Origin: Gaiellasilicea sp963707575
Lineage (GTDB): Bacteria; Actinomycetota; Thermoleophilia; Gaiellales; Gaiellaceae
Assembly: GCA_963707575.1 (NCBI GenBank)
Contig: OY970171.1
Location: 2,170,001 to 2,234,000 of the forward strand
Length of the DNA stretch: 64,000 nucleotides
Reading direction: 5' to 3'
Position 1 is the first letter of the stretch; every line of letters begins with the position of its first letter. The notes beneath the pieces were generated by a model. The model did not search any database. It was not told the DNA's origin and saw nothing but the letters and a program-made list of their open reading frames with translations. Positions 58,129 through 64,000 of this stretch are shown here, in pieces. A program made the translations under genes and the position numbers.

Positions 58129-58997
58129 CGCTCCGCGCGGTCCAGAAAGCGGCTGACGACGTCGAGGTAGCCCTCGGTCTCCTCGAGCACGGGCGTGTGT
58201 GAGCTCTGCTCGAAGACGACGTACTCCGCGCCGCGGATCCCGTCCACGAGCGTCCTGGCGATCGCGTCGCTGCTCATGTCGTAGCGCCCGCGGACCACGA
58301 GCGTGGGCACATCGAGCTCGGGGAGACGTGAACGGACGTCCCAGCCCCTCAGCACGCCGGTCATCGTCCACTCGTTCGGGCCGACCATCGCCCGGTAGGC
58401 GACGTCGGACTTCTCCGCCTTCATCCGCTCCAGCTCATGCCGAGACCCGCCCCGGTGGAAGTGCCGGGCGTCGAATGCGGCCATCGCCTCGACGTACTCC
58501 GGGTCGTCGTAGGTGCCGGCGGACTCGTGTCGGTCGAGCACGGCCCGCACGTCGGCGGGAAGCTCGTCGCGCAGCCGGCGCGCTTCCACCTCCCACTCGG
58601 CGATCGAGGCCAGCGTCGAGCTGAGGATCAGGCTCGCGAGCGTGCCCGGACGGCGGAGGGCGTGCTCGAGCGCGAGCATCCCGCCCCAGGACGTGCCGAG
58701 CAGGTGAATGCGCTCCAGCCCGAGCTCTGCGCGGAGCGCGTCGACCTCGTCGAGGAAGAGCTCGAGCGACCACTCAACGTCCGGCCGCTTCTCCGAGCCG
58801 CCGCAGCCGACCTGGTCGTAGAGGACGACTGCCCGCCCGGCCTCGGCGAGTCGCTCGAGCGGTGCGAAGTAGTGGTGCGTCGAGCCGGGGCCGCCGTGGA
58901 GTGCGAGCAGCGGCGGCCGCCCGGATCCGAGCTCTCCGGCGACGCGGTACCACGTCCGGCCGCCCGCGTGCTCGAACGTCCCTTCGCGGCCGCTCAT
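58125..58997 (-). CDS. alpha/beta hydrolase, proline iminopeptidase-like
   Basis: 290 residues. HGGPGSTHHYF near residues 34-44 is the oxyanion-hole motif typical of proline iminopeptidases, YDQVGCGGSEKP-like sequence near 60-71 follows, the nucleophile elbow is GTSWGG near 98-103, and catalytic Asp and His lie in RGRYDMSSD and SSHTPVLEE near the end. It is likely a cytosolic aminopeptidase releasing N-terminal proline, or an esterase. ATG at 58997 overlaps the pgsA stop (ATGA). Confidence 0.88.
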   Translation of the reverse strand: MSGREGTFEHAGGRTWYRVAGELGSGRPPLLALHGGPGSTHHYFAPLERLAEAGRAVVLYDQVGCGGSEKRPDVEWSLELFLDEVDALRAELGLERIHLLGTSWGGMLALEHALRRPGTLASLILSSTLASIAEWEVEARRLRDELPADVRAVLDRHESAGTYDDPEYVEAMAAFDARHFHRGGSRHELERMKAEKSDVAYRAMVGPNEWTMTGVLRGWDVRSRLPELDVPTLVVRGRYDMSSDAIARTLVDGIRGAEYVVFEQSSHTPVLEETEGYLDVVSRFLDRAER

Positions 58998-59530
58998 GCG
59001 GTACCACGCAGCACACGCGGTGCGATGCGTGCGTAATCCAGTCCCGAGATCCACGTGAGGATCAGCGCCACGAGCAGCGCCCACCAGCCGATCGAATCGC
59101 TCCACAGGCCGGCCGCCGCGAAGCCGCCGAGGGCCGCCGCGACCGCCTGCGACCAGGTCTTCAGCTTGCCGAGGTCGCGGGCCGCCATCACCACCCCGCG
59201 CTCGATCGCGGCCAGGCGCAGCCCGGAGATCAGCAGCTCGCGCGCGACGATCGCAGCCACCATCCAGGCGGGCCAGACCGCGTCCTCGATCAGCATCACG
59301 AGCACCGCGAGCACGAGCACCTTGTCCGCGATCGGGTCGAGCAGCGAGCCGAGTGGCGACGTCGTGCCGCGGCGCCGCGCGATCCGGCCGTCCAGCCAGT
59401 CCGTCGCCATCGCGACGCAGAAGAGCGAGGTCGCCCAGATCTCGTTGTGCGGCAGCTCCCAGGCGTAGAGCAGGACCACGAGCGGGACGGACGCGGCCCG
59501 TGCGACGGTCAGCTGGTCGGGAAGCGTCAC
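58994..59530 (-). CDS. pgsA: CDP-alcohol phosphatidyltransferase (PgsA-like)
   Basis: 178 residues from GTG at 59530, with about five TM helices. The family motif DG-x2-AR-x8-G-x3-D-x3-D is complete (DGRIARRRGTTSPLGSLLD followed by PIAD). The N-terminus LPDQLTVARA is typical of phosphatidylglycerophosphate synthase, which makes PGP from CDP-diacylglycerol and glycerol 3-phosphate. Other CDP-alcohol acceptors cannot be excluded. It is divergent from the biotin carboxylase gene with 23 nt between starts. Confidence 0.9.
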   Translation of the reverse strand: MTLPDQLTVARAASVPLVVLLYAWELPHNEIWATSLFCVAMATDWLDGRIARRRGTTSPLGSLLDPIADKVLVLAVLVMLIEDAVWPAWMVAAIVARELLISGLRLAAIERGVVMAARDLGKLKTWSQAVAAALGGFAAAGLWSDSIGWWALLVALILTWISGLDYARIAPRVLRGTA

Positions 59531-59553
59531 GGCTCGGAGAGAATACGCGGCCC

Positions 59554-61297
<1,744 letters not shown>

Positions 61298-61314
<17 letters not shown>

Positions 61315-62200
61315 GCCGTTCTGTGCGGAGACGTCACACGCCCACGCGGAGCCGCTCGCGGCGACCGCGAGCCGGGTCGAGACCTGGCTGCTGATCGAGT
61401 ACCGCGGGCTCTGGCCCCGCGACGCCGTCGACGGCTCGACGCTCTCGGCGGAGGTGAAGGAGCACCTGCGGCGGCAGCGCTCGGTCTTCCCGCATACGCG
61501 GATCCTCTTCATCCGCCGCACCGAGCGGCGGCGCGAGGACGGTCTGATGGCGTTTTTCGCCCGGACCGCCGAGTCGACCCACGACCTCCGCTGCTTCGAG
61601 CTCGAGCGCTACGACGATCTCCTCGACCTCGAGCTTGCGACCGAGGGGGTGCGCGTCGAGCACCCGCTCTTCCTCGTGTGCACGCACGGCAAGCACGACC
61701 GCTGCTGCTCGAAGTACGGCCGCCCCCTCTACGACGCCGTGCGCGAGCAGGTGGAGGAGGGTTGGGCCTGGCAGACGTCGCACGTCGGGGGCGACCGCTT
61801 CGCGGGCAACCTCGTCTCGCTCCCGGACGGCGTCTACTACGGGCGCGTCGAGCCGGGCGAGTCCTGGCCGGTGCTCGAGGCGGCGCTGCGCGGGGAGATC
61901 CATCTGCCGCACTACCGCGGGCGCTCGTGCCACTCGTTCCCGGCCCAGGCGGCGGAGCGTGCCGTGCGCGAGCGGACCGGGCTCGTGGGCGTCGACGAGA
62001 CGAGTGTGCTCTCGCTGGAGCCCGTCGGAGCGGGCTGGGAGGCTGTCGTGCGCGCCGGCGGCCGCGACTATGCAGTGCAGGTTCGCCGGGAGGAGGGCTC
62101 GCCGACGCACCTCACCTGCTCGACCGAGGAGCTCAGGCGGCCGAAGCGCTATCTGGGGGAGCTGCGCGACGGAGGAACCCCTCCCGCACGAGTCTCCTGA
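61298..62200 (+). CDS. sucrase/ferredoxin-like thioredoxin-fold protein
   Basis: 300 residues from GTG. It matches the Suc_Fer-like family: N-terminal LLIEYRGLWPRDAV, then VCTHGKHDRCCSKYGRPLYDAV near 126-147 with clustered cysteines and histidine suited to a 2Fe-2S centre, then HVGGDRFAGNLVSLPDGVYYGRV split near 161-185. The C-terminal part is beta-rich. Biological function is not established; members are thought to be redox proteins. It overlaps the end of the convergent cupin-4 gene by 68 nt. Confidence 0.87.
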
Positions 62201-63332
62201 CGAGAACGAGGCGACCGGCCTCGTCGAGCGAGCCGGGCAGCTCTGACGGGCGGAACGTGCCGTCGGACGCCACGAGGTGCTCGAGCTCCTCCGACAGCCG
62301 CTCCGGGAAGCGCAGCTCGCGGCCCTCGAAGGAGAGCGTCGTCCCGTCGAGGTCTGCGATCACGGTGTCCCGCCGCACGAGCTCCGTCTCGATGCCCAGC
62401 GAGTCGAGCGCGCGCAACTCGGACAGCTGCCCGTCCAGGACCGGCCTGCGCGTGCGCACGAGGCGGCGGCGGGCACGCACGGCGGCGTCGTCCGGGTCGA
62501 GATCGGGCCAGCAGGGCTCGTCGCCGTCCACCGCCCGCCGGAAGGCGACGTCGTCGGCGCTTGCCTCCAGGGCGGCGCGGGCCTCGTCGAGCCACGTCCG
62601 CACGTTGACGCCGACGGTGATGTGCAGCGAGTCGGTGTCGGACGTGAGCGCCTGATGGAGCCAGCCGCGCGGCAGGTACAGCGTGTCCCCGGCTCGCAGC
62701 GTCACGTCGAGCACCGGCTCCCCGGGTGCGCCGAGCGCGGAGCGGTAGCGCTGGGACTTCAGCGGCAGCTCCAGCACCGGCTCGTACACGAGCCACCGCT
62801 TCTCGCCTGCGACCTGGAGCGAGAGCACCTCGTGGGTGTCGTGGTGCACCGGTAGCCCCTGCGAGCCGTGCGGGGTGAAGTAGGCGTTCGCCTGGGCGGG
62901 ATGGCCGAGGAAGGCCTCCAGCAGGCGGCAGTAGCGCGCCAGTGGCAGCCACGAGTGGTGCAGGCCCTGCAGCACGATCGTCGCGCCGCCCTCGAACTCG
63001 GCGAGCACGCGCGCCACGTCGGCGACGCCGGTGAAGGGCTCCGGCCGCCAGGAGAGGTCGGTCGTATAGCCCTCCACCGTCTCGCCGGCCTTCACGAGCC
63101 GGAAGCCTGGAGTGCGGATCGACGTCTCGGTGAGCAGGCGCTCGAGGTCCCGCACAGAGAGGAGGTCGTCGAATCGACCTGCCTCCGCGCGCGGGACCAC
63201 GAGCGGCCGGCGTTCCCAGTGCTCCGCGAGGAAGCGCTCGACCTCGATCGGGTCGAGCGCATGCGCGAGCGCGCTAGGACTCGTCGGAGTCCGAGTCGTC
63301 CGCGTCGGCGTCGGAGTCGGTCGAGTCACCAT
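62133..63332 (-). CDS. cupin-4/JmjC-type 2-oxoglutarate oxygenase
   Basis: 399 residues. The core (about 26-260) matches cupin_4/ribosomal-oxygenase proteins: PIEVERFLAEHWERRPLVV near 28-46, iron ligands His163-x-Asp165 in PVHHDTHEV, VAGEKRWLVYEP near 174-185, and the third ligand His226 in LPRGWLHQA. Such enzymes hydroxylate protein side chains. The C-terminal 140 residues form a winged-helix-like domain. The only in-frame starts upstream of the conserved part are ATG 63332 and GTG 63329, so the gene overlaps the acidic peptide gene by about 59 nt in another frame. Confidence 0.88.
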   Translation of the reverse strand: MVTRPTPTPTRTTRTPTSPSALAHALDPIEVERFLAEHWERRPLVVPRAEAGRFDDLLSVRDLERLLTETSIRTPGFRLVKAGETVEGYTTDLSWRPEPFTGVADVARVLAEFEGGATIVLQGLHHSWLPLARYCRLLEAFLGHPAQANAYFTPHGSQGLPVHHDTHEVLSLQVAGEKRWLVYEPVLELPLKSQRYRSALGAPGEPVLDVTLRAGDTLYLPRGWLHQALTSDTDSLHITVGVNVRTWLDEARAALEASADDVAFRRAVDGDEPCWPDLDPDDAAVRARRRLVRTRRPVLDGQLSELRALDSLGIETELVRRDTVIADLDGTTLSFEGRELRFPERLSEELEHLVASDGTFRPSELPGSLDEAGRLVLVRRLVREGFLRRAAPPDSASAA

Positions 63333-63441
63333 CGGTCGTGTCCGTGTCGTCGCCGTCCGCGTCCGAGGTGACGGCCGAGTGATCCCACTCGCCGCCGGTC
63401 TTGATCTCGTCGTCGGCCAGTGTCGTCGTCTGCTCGTCCAT
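63274..63441 (-). CDS. 55-residue acidic peptide upstream of the JmjC oxygenase
   Basis: A short N-terminal part (MDEQTTTLADDEIKTGGEWD) is followed by a Ser/Thr/Asp-only tail of 33 residues (DGDDTDTTDGD, DSDADADDSDSDES). GAGAGGAG lies 6 nt before the ATG at 63441, so translation is likely. The two-part structure and the overlap with an oxygenase gene resemble a precursor peptide and its modifying enzyme, but an ordinary acidic protein is also possible. No signal peptide or membrane segment. Confidence 0.6.
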   Translation of the reverse strand: MDEQTTTLADDEIKTGGEWDHSAVTSDADGDDTDTTDGDSTDSDADADDSDSDES

Positions 63442-63542
63442 CTGGGCTCCTCTCGATGGGATGGGCGCGAGGGTATCGCGTCCGCCCTCTATGCCCGGAA
63501 GCATCTGCTCGCGAACGCTGCGCCGAGTGTAGGGTCGCGCGC

Positions 63543-64000
63543 ATGTCGCTGGGGCGGCCTTCGACTTTCTCGATTTGCGCCGTCGACGCGGAGACGGGCG
63601 AGCTCGGTGTTGCGGTCCAGTCCAAGTACTTCGCAGTCGGCTCGGTCGTCTCCTGGGCTCGCGCGGGTGTCGGCGCCGTGGCGACCCAGGCGGCAGGAAT
63701 CGCCGGTTACGGCCCGCAGCTTCTCGACCTGCTGGAGACGGGGACGCCTCCCGACAAGGCGATCCGCGTCGTGCTCGGCGACGACGAGGCACGCGAGTCG
63801 CGCCAGCTGGGAGTGGTCGCGGCGGACGGCCGCTCGGCCTCCTGGACGGGCAGCGAGTGCAATGCGTGGGCGGGGCACGAGACCGGCACGGGCGTCGCTG
63901 CCCAGGGCAACATCCTCGCGGGCGAGGCGGTCGTGGCCGAGATGGTGCGCGCGTTCCGGGAGAGCGCGGGCACGCTGGCGGAGCGGCTCGTCGCCGCGCT
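63543..64000 (+). CDS. DUF1028 family protein, N-terminal part (cut by window edge)
   Basis: The first 152 residues are visible. The opening STFSICAVDAETGELGVAVQSKYFAVGSVV in pieces, followed by GAVATQAAGIAGYGPQLLDLL, DDEARESRQLGVV and GTGVAAQGNIL, is the DUF1028 pattern, an Ntn-hydrolase-like fold of unknown substrate. A TAGGGT box lies 7 nt before the ATG. The 3' end is beyond the window. Confidence 0.87.
   Translation, partial: MSLGRPSTFSICAVDAETGELGVAVQSKYFAVGSVVSWARAGVGAVATQAAGIAGYGPQLLDLLETGTPPDKAIRVVLGDDEARESRQLGVVAADGRSASWTGSECNAWAGHETGTGVAAQGNILAGEAVVAEMVRAFRESAGTLAERLVAA

Overview
This window reads as a chromosomal segment of a high-GC (about 70%) actinobacterium, most likely of class Thermoleophilia (Gaiellales/Solirubrobacterales type). 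The reasons are the DUF2469 and CarD genes, class II LysRS, a tRNA without encoded CCA, frequent GTG/TTG starts, many apparently leaderless genes, and a Firmicutes-like housekeeping gene order kept in an actinobacterial context. No insertion sequence, phage, integrase or CRISPR array was seen.

Layout. 1-2745 (minus strand): a MoxR-type cluster (DUF4129 - two-TM protein - MoxR ATPase - DUF58, the last cut by the left edge). 2748-29995: a housekeeping block, mostly plus strand: folP-folB-(secreted subtilase, antisense)-folK-DUF2469-coaX-DUF4383-dusB(antisense)-greA-lysS-Wzz-like-clpC-(NHL propeller, DUF6351)-radA-carD-ispD-HAD-ispF-GNAT-(TetR/cupin/MutY, GIN-domain protein)-gltX-cysS-rlmB-yacP-sigH, followed by tRNA-Thr. 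The core order follows the Bacillus subtilis coaX/folP to sigH segment with insertions and losses. 30094-34500 (minus): a secreted phytase-like esterase, an MMPL transporter and a PAP2 phosphatase.

34584-34799 holds a 113-bp-period tandem repeat. 34854-48812 (all minus) is a 14-kb signalling island: an eight-HAMP-repeat soluble hybrid kinase with three receivers, CheR, CheB, a REC-PAS-GAF-PAS kinase, a lone receiver, a membrane HisKA_3 kinase, a small protein, and a cyclase-REC-LuxR fusion that is the only DNA-binding output. No chemoreceptor or flagellar gene is present.

48898-64000: a gamma-family PLP enzyme, DUF4260, a carboxyltransferase subunit (pccB-like), GNAT, a molybdate regulator-modA-modB-modC operon with a palindrome over its start codon, a GGDEF/HD-GYP protein preceded by a 35-aa membrane peptide, two small proteins, an alpha/beta hydrolase, pgsA, biotin carboxylase-BCCP, a sucrase/ferredoxin-like protein, a cupin-4/JmjC oxygenase overlapping a 55-aa acidic peptide, and the start of a DUF1028 gene.

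The strongest leads are the acidic peptide/JmjC oxygenase pair, the signalling island with its cyclase-receiver-HTH fusion, the compact GluRS, the operator across the mod start codon, and a uniform -10 box 6 nt before many start codons. Names rest on motif recognition by eye; no database search was run.
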